14,658 nucleotides of DNA, taken from positions 1-14,658 of the forward strand of contig CAYJLC010000048.1 of the NCBI GenBank assembly GCA_964370735.1, written 5' to 3'. The notes beneath the pieces were generated by a model. That model was not told where the DNA came from, made no database searches, and saw only the letters and a list, made by a program, of their open reading frames with translations. The position numbers and the translations under genes are program-made. Shown here one piece after another: positions 1-5,987 of this stretch. This DNA is from CAYJLC01 sp964370735 (GTDB lineage: Bacteria; Bacillota; Clostridia; Oscillospirales; Butyricicoccaceae). Position 1 is the stretch's first letter, and the number at the start of each line of letters is the position of its first letter.

Positions 1-947
1 GCTGCGTATTCTATCTGGTCTAAATCCATCAAAAATAATTCCGCAAGCCCAGCTGCTGCCATAGAGCAGGCACTACCGATTTCGGCTTGGCAACCACATT
101 CTGCACCACTTATTGATGCATTTGTTTTTATTAAATTCCCAATAATCCCTGATACTGCAAGTGCTTTTATGATTTTTTCGTCTGTAAATCCTTTTTTCTG
201 TTGCATATAATATAAAACTGCCGGTAAAACTCCGCACGCACCACAAGTCGGCGCTGTTACTATCATTCCTGCCGCTGCATTTTCTTCGCTTACAGCAAAT
301 GCATAAGAACAAACTAATCTATGTTCTCTTATTTCAGGGCCTTCGTCTATATGGCGTTGATTAAATAAAAATTTCGCCTTTCTTTGAACTTTTAGCCCAC
401 CAGAAAGCTCGCCTTCATTCACAAGTCCATTTTTAATCGAAGATTTCATTTGTTCCCATACTTTTTCAAGATATAAAAAAAGTTCATCACCCTCTATCAT
501 TTGCACATATTCCCAAAGTCTAATCTCTTTTTCTTCGCAAAATACTTTGATTTCTTCAAAACTTGTATGTGGATATACATTTTCTTCTGCAAAAGTACCT
601 TGCCCATCGATAATAATTTTCCCACCACCAACACTGAAAAATTTATTTTGACCTAATAATCCATCTTTTTCGTTGAATGCTTTTAAAACCATTGTGTTTG
701 CGTGTTCTAAATCCTTCGTTTCACTATCCCAAACTATTGTTGTTCTATCTCGACCTAATGTATTTAAAATAACTTCGTCGGTTTGATGTCCCTTGCCTGT
801 TTTACATAGCGAGCCATATAGTATTGCATCAAATCGCGTCGCATTGCTGTATTTTTCTAAAAAAAATTCACAAGCAAATTCTGGGCCCATAGTGTGCGAG
901 CTCGACGGTCCTCTGCCTATCCTATATAGTTCTTTTATTGATTCCAT
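1..947 (-). CDS. sdaA: L-serine dehydratase (ammonia-lyase), iron-sulfur dependent, C-terminus outside window
   Basis: Converts L-serine to pyruvate and ammonia in the cytoplasm using an oxygen-sensitive [4Fe-4S] cluster. The 315 complete codons visible include the N-terminal signature GRGPSSSHTMGP (residues 11-22), TAPTCGACGVLPAV (231-244), and GAECGCQAEIGSACSMAAAG (281-300). These are hallmarks of single-chain bacterial serine dehydratases with beta and alpha parts fused. Cysteines 235, 238, 284, 286 and 294 are the candidate cluster ligands; I cannot assign which are used. The family is usually 400-450 residues, so roughly the last fifth or more lies beyond base 1. I chose ATG 947 because GGTGA lies 5 bases upstream; an in-frame ATG at 959 lacks a ribosome site. 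It is transcribed away from the acetyltransferase gene from its own promoter at 1034-1062. Family identification is confident. Confidence 0.95.
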   Translation of the reverse strand, partial: MESIKELYRIGRGPSSSHTMGPEFACEFFLEKYSNATRFDAILYGSLCKTGKGHQTDEVILNTLGRDRTTIVWDSETKDLEHANTMVLKAFNEKDGLLGQNKFFSVGGGKIIIDGQGTFAEENVYPHTSFEEIKVFCEEKEIRLWEYVQMIEGDELFLYLEKVWEQMKSSIKNGLVNEGELSGGLKVQRKAKFLFNQRHIDEGPEIREHRLVCSYAFAVSEENAAAGMIVTAPTCGACGVLPAVLYYMQQKKGFTDEKIIKALAVSGIIGNLIKTNASISGAECGCQAEIGSACSMAAAGLAELFLMDLDQIEYA

Positions 948-1033
948 AATCTTCACCATTTCTTATTATTTAAGCTTGACTTTATTCGCATATAAAATGT
1001 TCAGCGAATATTTCTAAGTCTATTTTACAACTT

Positions 1034-1062
1034 TTTATAGATTTTAACAATAGTTTTTTCAA
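1034..1062 (-). promoter_or_regulatory. Sigma-A type promoter for the serine dehydratase gene
   Basis: On the minus strand a -35 box TTGAAA (1062-1057) is followed by a 17-base spacer and a -10 box TATAAA (1039-1034). Transcription would start near 1027, giving a leader of about 80 bases before ATG 947. This is inferred from sequence only. Confidence 0.6.
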
Positions 1063-1121
1063 TAATTATTTATTTTTTTACATTTTTAATTTTATCTTTT
1101 ATTTATTTTTCAAAATCAATA

Positions 1122-1130
1122 TGATATACT
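1122..1130 (+). promoter_or_regulatory. Extended -10 promoter for the GNAT gene
   Basis: TGATATACT gives an extended -10 (TGn plus TATACT, 1125-1130). No good -35 is visible at the expected distance, which fits an extended -10 promoter. Transcription would start near 1137. An in-frame ATG at 1121 would therefore lie upstream of the transcript start, supporting the later start at 1163. Confidence 0.5.
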
Positions 1131-1162
1131 ATTATCAAAACATATTTTCTAAGAGGTTTTAT

Positions 1163-1660
1163 ATGAAACTAAAAAAACTGCAATTAAATGATGTATCGCT
1201 TGCAATGGAAATAATAAATGAAGCAAAAATGCATCTAAAGGAACAAGGCATAAATCAGTGGCAAACTGGCTATCCTGACTATGAGTGTATAAAACAGGAT
1301 TCATTAAAAAATCGTGGCTATTTTATAACTCAAAACGAAAATATTTTAGGCTATCTATGCATAGACTTTGAAGCTGAGCCGGCATATAATACATTAAACG
1401 GCGACTGGCTAAGTGATAAAAACTATGTCGTTGTCCATAGAATGGCTTTTGCCAAAATAGCTAGGGGCAAGAATTTATCTAATAAAGTATTTGACTTAGT
1501 CGAGGATTTAAGCAAGAAAAAAGGTGTTAATTATTTTAGAGTGGACACTGACGCTGACAATTTAAAAATGCAACATATTTTAAAGAAAAATGGTTTTAAT
1601 TTTCGCGGTACAATTTGGTTTGACAATAGCGAAAAGATTGCATTTGATAAACTTTTTTAA
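1163..1660 (+). CDS. GNAT family N-acetyltransferase
   Basis: A 165-residue protein with the fold and motifs of GCN5-related acetyltransferases, which move an acetyl group from acetyl-CoA to an amine. The substrate is unknown. The central block (about residues 89-115, VVVHRMAFAKIARGKN onward) is the beta4-alpha3 acetyl-CoA site, with a somewhat degenerate P-loop around ARGKNLS (100-106). The following RVDTDADNLKMQHILKKNGF (126-145) is the typical second half, in which the last strand and helix pack on CoA. The N-terminal INQWQTGYP (30-38) is common in Firmicutes members. Start ATG 1163 is chosen over ATG 1121 because AAGAGG sits 6 bases upstream and the promoter -10 overlaps the earlier ATG. 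No signal peptide, so cytoplasmic. It stands alone between its own promoter and terminator. Confidence 0.88.
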   Translation: MKLKKLQLNDVSLAMEIINEAKMHLKEQGINQWQTGYPDYECIKQDSLKNRGYFITQNENILGYLCIDFEAEPAYNTLNGDWLSDKNYVVVHRMAFAKIARGKNLSNKVFDLVEDLSKKKGVNYFRVDTDADNLKMQHILKKNGFNFRGTIWFDNSEKIAFDKLF

Positions 1661-1671
1661 TATAAACAAAA

Positions 1672-1709
1672 AACGCTTGGTTTAGAAAATCTAATCCGAG
1701 CGTTTTATT
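1672..1709 (+). terminator. Intrinsic terminator after the GNAT gene
   Basis: The arms AACGCTTGGTTTAGA (1672-1686) and TCTAATCCGAGCGTT (from 1690) pair around a short AAA loop, with one G-U pair and one internal mismatch. A T-rich run follows. It lies 11 bases past the GNAT stop codon. Confidence 0.8.
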
Positions 1710-1719
1710 AATTTTATTA

Positions 1720-1872
1720 CTAAAATAACAGAAATGGTTCTATATAGTTCGACCACGCAGTTTCATTATGCGCATTATTGACATTCATTTTAAACTTAAT
1801 ATTGTCAAGTGGTACACCTTTTCTTATTAAAAATTCGAAATATGCAATACTATCGTCGACATATTGCCTAAT
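1720..1872 (-). pseudogene. C-terminal relic of an alpha/beta-hydrolase esterase
   Basis: Fifty codons on the minus strand end in TAG at 1720-1722 and are cut off upstream by an in-frame TGA at 1873-1875. The peptide contains RQYVDDSIAYFEFLIRKGVP, then NAHNETAWSNYIEPFLLF at the end. The pattern 'Y-x-x-D ... L..KG ... (G)xHNExxW ... FLF' is the C-terminal end of putative esterases of the enterochelin-esterase/feruloyl-esterase type (PF00756), where the His is the last member of the catalytic triad. No start, ribosome site or N-terminal nine-tenths is visible, so this is a dead fragment. Such esterases often sit in hemicellulose loci, which fits the arabinofuranosidase nearby. Recognised from motif pattern only. 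Confidence 0.6.
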
Positions 1873-1974
1873 TCACAAGATACCTAGAATAAATATAGTT
1901 TTAATTTTAACTATTATTCAAAATGCAAATAAATACATTAATGTAACGATACATAAAAATAGTGCATTTATTCC

Positions 1975-2003
1975 TTGTTTTTTCAGAAGGTTAATGATAT
2001 ACT
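1975..2003 (+). promoter_or_regulatory. Promoter of the truncated lacI-type gene
   Basis: A -35 box TTGTTT (1975-1980), exactly 17 bases, then a -10 box TATACT (1998-2003) preceded by TGn. The start of transcription would be near 2010, inside the palindrome at 2006-2025. The promoter therefore appears intact although the gene is broken. Confidence 0.65.
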
Positions 2004-2005
2004 AA

Positions 2006-2025
2006 GATTAATATTGGTATTAATC
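2006..2025 (+). promoter_or_regulatory. Perfect palindrome at the lacI start: candidate autoregulatory operator
   Basis: GATTAATA and TATTAATC form perfect 8-base arms around TTGG. The site begins two bases after the -10 box, so a bound repressor would block initiation. LacI-family regulators commonly bind palindromes of this size and often control themselves. The TTGG centre is not the classic CG centre, so another regulator remains possible. Confidence 0.5.
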
Positions 2026-2035
2026 GGTGAAGTTT

Positions 2036-2356
2036 ATGGTTACTATGAAAGATGTCGCAAAACATGCGGGCGTTTCTGTCAGCACAGTTAGCAATATTGT
2101 AAACCAAGTTAAGAGCGTGAATAGCGAAATCGTTAAACGTGTCGAATTTTCAATGAAAGAGCTAGGTTTTGTTCCAAATGCTAAAGCTCAGAGCCTTAGA
2201 AGTAAGAAAAGTAATATAATTGGTGTAATTTTTCCAGATATCAGTGATATTTACTCACGAATTTTTGAAGGAATTCAAGACGCTTTCAGAAAAACTGACT
2301 TTAAAATCGAAATTTATACCACTAGCGATATTTTTGAATTTTTTAAAGAGAATTAA
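2036..2356 (+). pseudogene. LacI/GalR-family regulator, truncated to the DNA-binding part
   Basis: The first 60 residues are a textbook LacI-type headpiece: MKDVAKHAGVSVSTVSNIVN (4-23) is the helix-turn-helix, and FVPNAKAQSLRSKKSNIIGV (45-64) covers the hinge helix and the start of the sugar-binding domain. Only about 45 residues of the ligand domain remain before a stop at 2354-2356. Normal members have 330-350 residues, so the effector-binding and dimerisation parts are missing. Start ATG 2036 is chosen because GGTGA lies 5 bases upstream; GTG 2027 overlaps that ribosome site. Its last 14 bases overlap the end of the convergent GH127 gene, so a deletion joined the two. The promoter and start are intact, so a short DNA-binding peptide could still be made, but loss of function is more likely. 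Confidence 0.85.
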
Positions 2357-4202
2357 TTTCAAAAGTTACTTTTCTAAGAGGATAATCTGACATTGGTTTT
2401 AACTGCACAATTTCGTCTTTATTAGAACTTTTATTATATAATGTAACAAAATATTGCTCATTTTCAATAAATTTCTCTCCATTATTGGCTGCTAAATAGT
2501 TTTGGTAATCATCGTTCTTTGCTGTCAAATGTATATCATAAAAACCATCGATATCATACGTTTTTGTAATTTCTTCTTCAAAAGGAATTTCTAGCGCGAG
2601 CAGTAAACTACCATAAGTGTAGTAGATTTCATTGTTTAAGTCCGATTTTTCTGCAATTTCAGTCAAGAATTCAATCTGAAGCGTGTTATTTTCGCTAAAT
2701 TCTTTGTCAATCGTTAAAATTCCATCTGAGACGCTATATTCTTCACTACAAATAATTTTACGAGCAAAAGAAGGTACTCTAAATTTTAACTCAAGATTTG
2801 TTTTTTCTTCACAAGATATTTTATATAATAGCTTGTTATTGTATGGAAATTCAGATATTTCTTCTATTTTAACTGCTTTATCGTCAATTTTTGTTTCAAA
2901 AACACTTGCGCCATAAAATGCTTTAAATAGTGTATTTTCTTGCTTGTACCACATGTGTTCATAAAAATATGTATAAATTCTGCCTGCATTTGGCACGCAA
3001 CAAACGGCTGCATCTTGATGCGATGGAGAATATTTGTACCTTAATTGATGCTTTTCGTCCCAAGTTTTGCTTGTCATTTCATAAGAATTATCTGTTTTCA
3101 AATATGCAATAGACGATTTTTCCGAAAGTCTAGAATTATAAAATTTCGCACCTCTACCAGCATTATAGAACATAAATTCTGCCTTTTCCAGGTAATTTAT
3201 GTCTTTTAATTCCTCAAATAGTTTAATATATGAATGCAACAATTCGTGTATCGAACAATATTCGTACCCTGTTTTTAATGCGTCGGCTACATTGCCAGCA
3301 ATAAACTCATCTCCGATTGGCGCACCACTTGGACTTATGCACTTTTCAAGCTTGTTAAGGTAGGATTTTAACGGTTTTTCATATTTTTCAGCATTAAATT
3401 CGTACGACAGAATCAATGGACGAACTTGTTCGTAAGTATGAACCCCATGATTTTGAAAAGCTCTGTCTGTCAAAAGAACTCTCGATGAAACATCAGTATC
3501 GACAGATTTTACCTCTGAAAAGCAGTCGTAAATCCAATTTGCATACTCTAAATACGTAATTTCGCCTGTTTTTCTGTAAATTTTCTCAAAAACATCTGTT
3601 ATTACAACTGAATGCCCTATTCCACAACTCATATCATCGGTATCAAATGGCACTTCAAATGGATTTTTCCCATTTATTTTATAGCCGACCATAATTAAAT
3701 CGACTGCTTTTTTAACTATTTCATATATTTTTTCATCATTTTTGTACTCATAATATGCATATAAAGCCCTCAAAATAGTGGCTTGTCCCCACATTTCTCC
3801 GTTTTCATCATCGTGATTAAATCTAAGTTCTTTATCATAAATTCCTATATATCCGTCTGAATCTTGCGAATTTATAATATTTTCTATGTATTTTTCGGCT
3901 TTTTTCAGCATTTTTTCATCATTTAGTAAAATTGCGGTTCTTAAAAAGCCATCAATCCAGTTTCCTTGCGTTTCACAATTCCACCACATATGCTGTGTCA
4001 TAAATCCAGTATCTTCTTCGCCGACATCGATATTTTCTGTGTCTTTTCTTCGTCTATCTTTAAAGTAAATATCGTCTTCTTTAATTAATTTTGGAACAAT
4101 TTCATCTAGATTTCCGATAAAACTATCCAAATCTCTTTCCATTTCATACTTTAAGAACCCTTTTGGCTTAATTTTTGAAAAAACAGCACTTTTTAAATTC
4201 AT
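2343..4202 (-). CDS. Glycoside hydrolase family 127-type beta-L-arabinofuranosidase (PF07944)
   Basis: A 619-residue protein without signal peptide, hence cytoplasmic, of the DUF1680/GH127 family. Characterised members release L-arabinofuranose from beta-linked arabino-oligosaccharides using a cysteine nucleophile next to a zinc site. The helical barrel includes MTQHMWWNCETQGNWIDGF (about 68-86) and the GYIGIYD region. The metal/catalytic residues are visible as E314 and C316 (GYEYCSIHELL) and the pair C401-C402 (DAAVCCVPNAGR), matching the Glu-Cys and Cys-Cys arrangement of the family. A C-terminal beta-sandwich follows. Start ATG 4202 has GAGGTG four bases upstream; the TTG at 4214 overlaps that site. 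The gene is divergent from two AraC-type regulators, its probable controllers, and its 3' end overlaps a truncated lacI gene with no terminator between. The exact linkage specificity is not provable here. Confidence 0.9.
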   Translation of the reverse strand: MNLKSAVFSKIKPKGFLKYEMERDLDSFIGNLDEIVPKLIKEDDIYFKDRRRKDTENIDVGEEDTGFMTQHMWWNCETQGNWIDGFLRTAILLNDEKMLKKAEKYIENIINSQDSDGYIGIYDKELRFNHDDENGEMWGQATILRALYAYYEYKNDEKIYEIVKKAVDLIMVGYKINGKNPFEVPFDTDDMSCGIGHSVVITDVFEKIYRKTGEITYLEYANWIYDCFSEVKSVDTDVSSRVLLTDRAFQNHGVHTYEQVRPLILSYEFNAEKYEKPLKSYLNKLEKCISPSGAPIGDEFIAGNVADALKTGYEYCSIHELLHSYIKLFEELKDINYLEKAEFMFYNAGRGAKFYNSRLSEKSSIAYLKTDNSYEMTSKTWDEKHQLRYKYSPSHQDAAVCCVPNAGRIYTYFYEHMWYKQENTLFKAFYGASVFETKIDDKAVKIEEISEFPYNNKLLYKISCEEKTNLELKFRVPSFARKIICSEEYSVSDGILTIDKEFSENNTLQIEFLTEIAEKSDLNNEIYYTYGSLLLALEIPFEEEITKTYDIDGFYDIHLTAKNDDYQNYLAANNGEKFIENEQYFVTLYNKSSNKDEIVQLKPMSDYPLRKVTFEINSL

Positions 4203-4260
4203 AACACACCTCAATTAAATTTGTTTAATAAAATAGTTCATCACTTTCTTGGGCTAATAT

Positions 4261-4310
4261 TAACATTTTTTTTAGCAACATTCTAACACTATTTTTATAT
4301 TTTTAACACT
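4261..4310 (+). repeat. Repeated TAACA-type sites between GH127 and the AraC pair
   Basis: TAACACT occurs twice in direct orientation, at 4284-4290 and 4304-4310, exactly 20 bases (two helical turns) apart. Related TAACATT (4261-4267) and CAACATT (4276-4282) precede them. Direct half-sites on one face of the helix are typical of AraC-family operators. The 4284 copy overlaps the candidate GH127 -10 box. The function is inferred. Confidence 0.45.
4280..4288 (-). promoter_or_regulatory. Possible extended -10 promoter of the GH127 gene
   Basis: The minus strand reads TGTTAGAAT, an extended -10 (TGn plus TAGAAT, one mismatch to consensus), with only a weak -35 further upstream. Transcription would start near 4273. 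A weak -35 is what one expects of a promoter needing an activator, such as an AraC-type protein. Tentative. Confidence 0.35.
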
Positions 4311-4340
4311 TTTCTGCTATGTTTTTTGAAAGGAGATAAA

Positions 4341-5027
4341 ATGCCAAGTTATAGACTTCCAAAAGAGCTTTTTTATCATAGTCTGCCTTATCTTGAGGAG
4401 ATTAAATTTAAGCAGTATTTTCGCGATTTTGACATAAATTCTGCTTTATTAGTAATAAAAAATAACCAAAAATACGAAAAATTACAAAACATCGATTACT
4501 CTATAAAAATGAAAAATATGGTTATTCTCCTAGCGCTTCTTTGCGATTTGTGTTCATTCAATTTAGATGAGTGCGAAAAATTAAAATCCAAATTCATTGT
4601 CCAAATATTTAATTTTAATGATAATTCGTCTATAAATTTGCTTTTTTTAATCGAAATATCGATGGTCGAAGCATTTTTTAAGCTATTTTTATTGACTAAA
4701 GCCCAAAATAGCTGCCTTGTCACTTCAATCCTCAAATATGTTGACCAAAATATTGAGCAAAATTTGTCTATCGAGAAAATTGCAAAAGATTTAGGATATT
4801 CTGTCAGCCATATTTCTCATGCTTTTAAAAATAATAAAAATTGCACGCTTAAATCCTTTATTGTCCAGAAAAAGTTGAAATTTGCTTGTGATTTACTGAT
4901 AAACACCGATTTTTCGGTAAACGAAATCCAAAAACGTGTTCATTTTTCTTCAAAGCAACATTTTTATAGGATATTTAAGCAAAATTTTGGTTTGTTGCCG
5001 AACGAATATCGGACGGTGAACAGATGA
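4341..5027 (+). CDS. AraC-family regulator without cupin sensor domain (first of pair)
   Basis: A 228-residue protein whose last 100 residues are an AraC-type DNA-binding domain: first helix-turn-helix around LSIEKIAKDLGYSVSHISHA (142-161), second around FSVNEIQKRVHFSSKQHFYR (191-210), followed by the family ending IFKQNFGLLPNEYR (211-224). The N-terminal 120 residues have no cupin or recognisable ligand domain. Residues 55-115 resemble the all-helical linker seen before the DNA-binding domain in many larger Firmicutes AraC proteins. Start ATG 4341 has AAAGGAG five bases upstream; the TTG at 4326 precedes that site. The stop overlaps the start of the next gene in ATGA, so the two are translationally coupled. 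Divergent position suggests control of the GH127 gene, and perhaps of itself. The signal sensed is unknown. Confidence 0.85.
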   Translation: MPSYRLPKELFYHSLPYLEEIKFKQYFRDFDINSALLVIKNNQKYEKLQNIDYSIKMKNMVILLALLCDLCSFNLDECEKLKSKFIVQIFNFNDNSSINLLFLIEISMVEAFFKLFLLTKAQNSCLVTSILKYVDQNIEQNLSIEKIAKDLGYSVSHISHAFKNNKNCTLKSFIVQKKLKFACDLLINTDFSVNEIQKRVHFSSKQHFYRIFKQNFGLLPNEYRTVNR

Positions 5028-5716
5028 AAACTATAATAAATACTTTGAAAAATCATCAAGAATTAATTGATGTTTTTTTTAGTCACGATGATTTTTTTAT
5101 TAAAGAGTTGATATTAAATCAGCAAAAAGAACAAAAAAATGCACACTTTGATGAAAAAATGTGTGATTTAATATTCCTTTGTACATTTTTATCGCGAAAA
5201 TTAATCGAAAATAACATTCCAGCGAGTTATTGCATCATGCGTTCCGAAAATATGATTAATATTATTCTCACAAAAATGAGTTTAGATGATTTGTTCGACT
5301 TCGAACTTTTTATAATTTGTGAATTTAAAAAAATTAATGAAGAATTTCAATATATAAAAAACACAACTGTTTTATCTATTTTAAACTTTGTTTATAGTCA
5401 TTTATTCGAAAATATTAAACTTTTTGATATCTCAAGTAACCTTAATTTAAACGAATCTTATATTTCGGCTGTTTTTAAAAAACACATGAAAACACCACTG
5501 ATGTCCTATATTAATCAGCAAAAAATTATTTTATCAATGGAGGCTTTGACATATACTCGAGAAAATATTTCTATGATTTCAGAATTATTCGGATTTAGTT
5601 CATATAATTATTTTTCGCGCAGTTTTAAAAAATATACAGGAATTTCGCCTTATAGCTACTATAAATTGCACAACAAACAACATTTACCGACAGTTTTTTA
5701 TGACAAAAAGCAGTAA
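5024..5716 (+). CDS. AraC-family regulator without cupin sensor domain (second of pair)
   Basis: A 230-residue paralogue of the preceding gene with the same layout. A helical N-terminal part of about 115 residues contains CDLIFLCTFLSRKLIENNIP (47-66), like the pre-DNA-binding linker of larger AraC proteins. Then comes a typical AraC domain: LFDISSNLNLNESYISAVFK (133-152) and NISMISELFGFSSYNYFSRS (181-200), ending FKKYTGISPYSYYK (201-214). The second helix-turn-helix is closer to consensus than that of its neighbour (GFSSYNYFSRSFKKYTGISP). Translation starts at ATG 5024, overlapping the previous stop by four bases, with GGTGA four bases upstream. Equal production of two similar, sensor-less regulators suggests they act together, possibly as a heterodimer; this is inference. 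No clear terminator follows. Confidence 0.85.
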   Translation: MKTIINTLKNHQELIDVFFSHDDFFIKELILNQQKEQKNAHFDEKMCDLIFLCTFLSRKLIENNIPASYCIMRSENMINIILTKMSLDDLFDFELFIICEFKKINEEFQYIKNTTVLSILNFVYSHLFENIKLFDISSNLNLNESYISAVFKKHMKTPLMSYINQQKIILSMEALTYTRENISMISELFGFSSYNYFSRSFKKYTGISPYSYYKLHNKQHLPTVFYDKKQ

Positions 5717-5767
5717 TATTTTCGATTTACCATATTATACATAAGTCGACAAACTATTCTTTTCATA

Positions 5768-5796
5768 TTGACTTTTTTGCAACTATGTGCTAAACT
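5768..5796 (+). promoter_or_regulatory. Strong sigma-A promoter of the SLH-only gene
   Basis: TTGACT (5768-5773), a 17-base spacer ending in TGC, and TAAACT (5791-5796), so it has a near-consensus -35 and an extended -10. The start near 5803 gives a leader of about 185 bases before ATG 5988. This separates the gene from the AraC pair upstream. Confidence 0.75.
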
Positions 5797-5830
5797 GTTA
5801 ATATGTAAAATCAATAGAAAATACGAGTAA

Positions 5831-5886
5831 AAGGAGGACAGTTGTTGTACGCTTTGTACAAGATAAAGAAACAATTTGTCAAGTAA
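5831..5886 (+). CDS. Possible leader peptide or ribosome-loading site in the SLH gene leader
   Basis: The leader contains AAGGAGG (5831-5837), the best Shine-Dalgarno in the window, though it lies 150 bases before the real start codon. Seven bases later a TTG at 5845 opens a 13-codon frame reading (M)YALYKIKKQFVK, ending in TAA at 5884-5886. The coding part would be 5845-5886. The TTG overlaps an inverted repeat TTGTAC/GTACAA (5845-5850 and 5856-5861). It may be a true leader peptide, or the site may merely hold a ribosome to protect the mRNA. No homologue is known to me. Confidence 0.35.
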
Positions 5887-5890
5887 ATTT

Positions 5891-5964
5891 AGCTATAATA
5901 TTAATTAGAGTATTTTTTATAGCTCGTCTTAATTACTAATTTTAGTTAAATTTCAATGTAATTA
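5891..5964 (+). repeat. Inverted repeats in the SLH gene leader
   Basis: AGCTATAA (5891-5898) pairs with TTATAGCT (5917-5924). TAATTAC (5930-5936) pairs with GTAATTA (5958-5964), and ACTAA/TTAGT (5935-5946) lies inside. All are AT-rich, so individually weak, but together they suggest a folded 5' leader just before the ribosome site at 5975. TATAAT at 5894-5899 could also serve as a second -10 box, though no -35 is well placed. Confidence 0.4.
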
Positions 5965-5987
5965 TTTAAAGGAAAAGGTGAAGTGTT

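Noticed and set aside
73..312. Minus-strand frame of 79 codons
   Set aside because: Out of frame with the serine dehydratase, whose cysteine motifs are read in another frame over the same bases.
793..1017. Plus-strand frame of 74 codons
   Set aside because: It is the shadow of the serine dehydratase N-terminus, whose GPSSSHTMGP signature is on the minus strand.
1121..1162. Earlier ATG start (1121) for the GNAT protein
   Set aside because: It overlaps the promoter -10 box, and the added residues MIYYYQNIFSKRFY do not belong to the fold.
1778..2005. Plus-strand frame of 75 codons
   Set aside because: No ribosome site, no family pattern, it runs antisense to the esterase relic and ends inside the lacI promoter.
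4203..4214. TTG start for GH127 at 4214
   Set aside because: The codons before ATG 4202 are the ribosome site GAGGTG itself.
5024..5716. The two AraC genes as one gene split by a frameshift
   Set aside because: Each has a complete AraC DNA-binding domain at its own C-terminus and its own ribosome site.
5735..5765. Terminator after the second AraC gene
   Set aside because: Only a short GTCGAC palindrome and AT-rich DNA; no stem followed by a T run.
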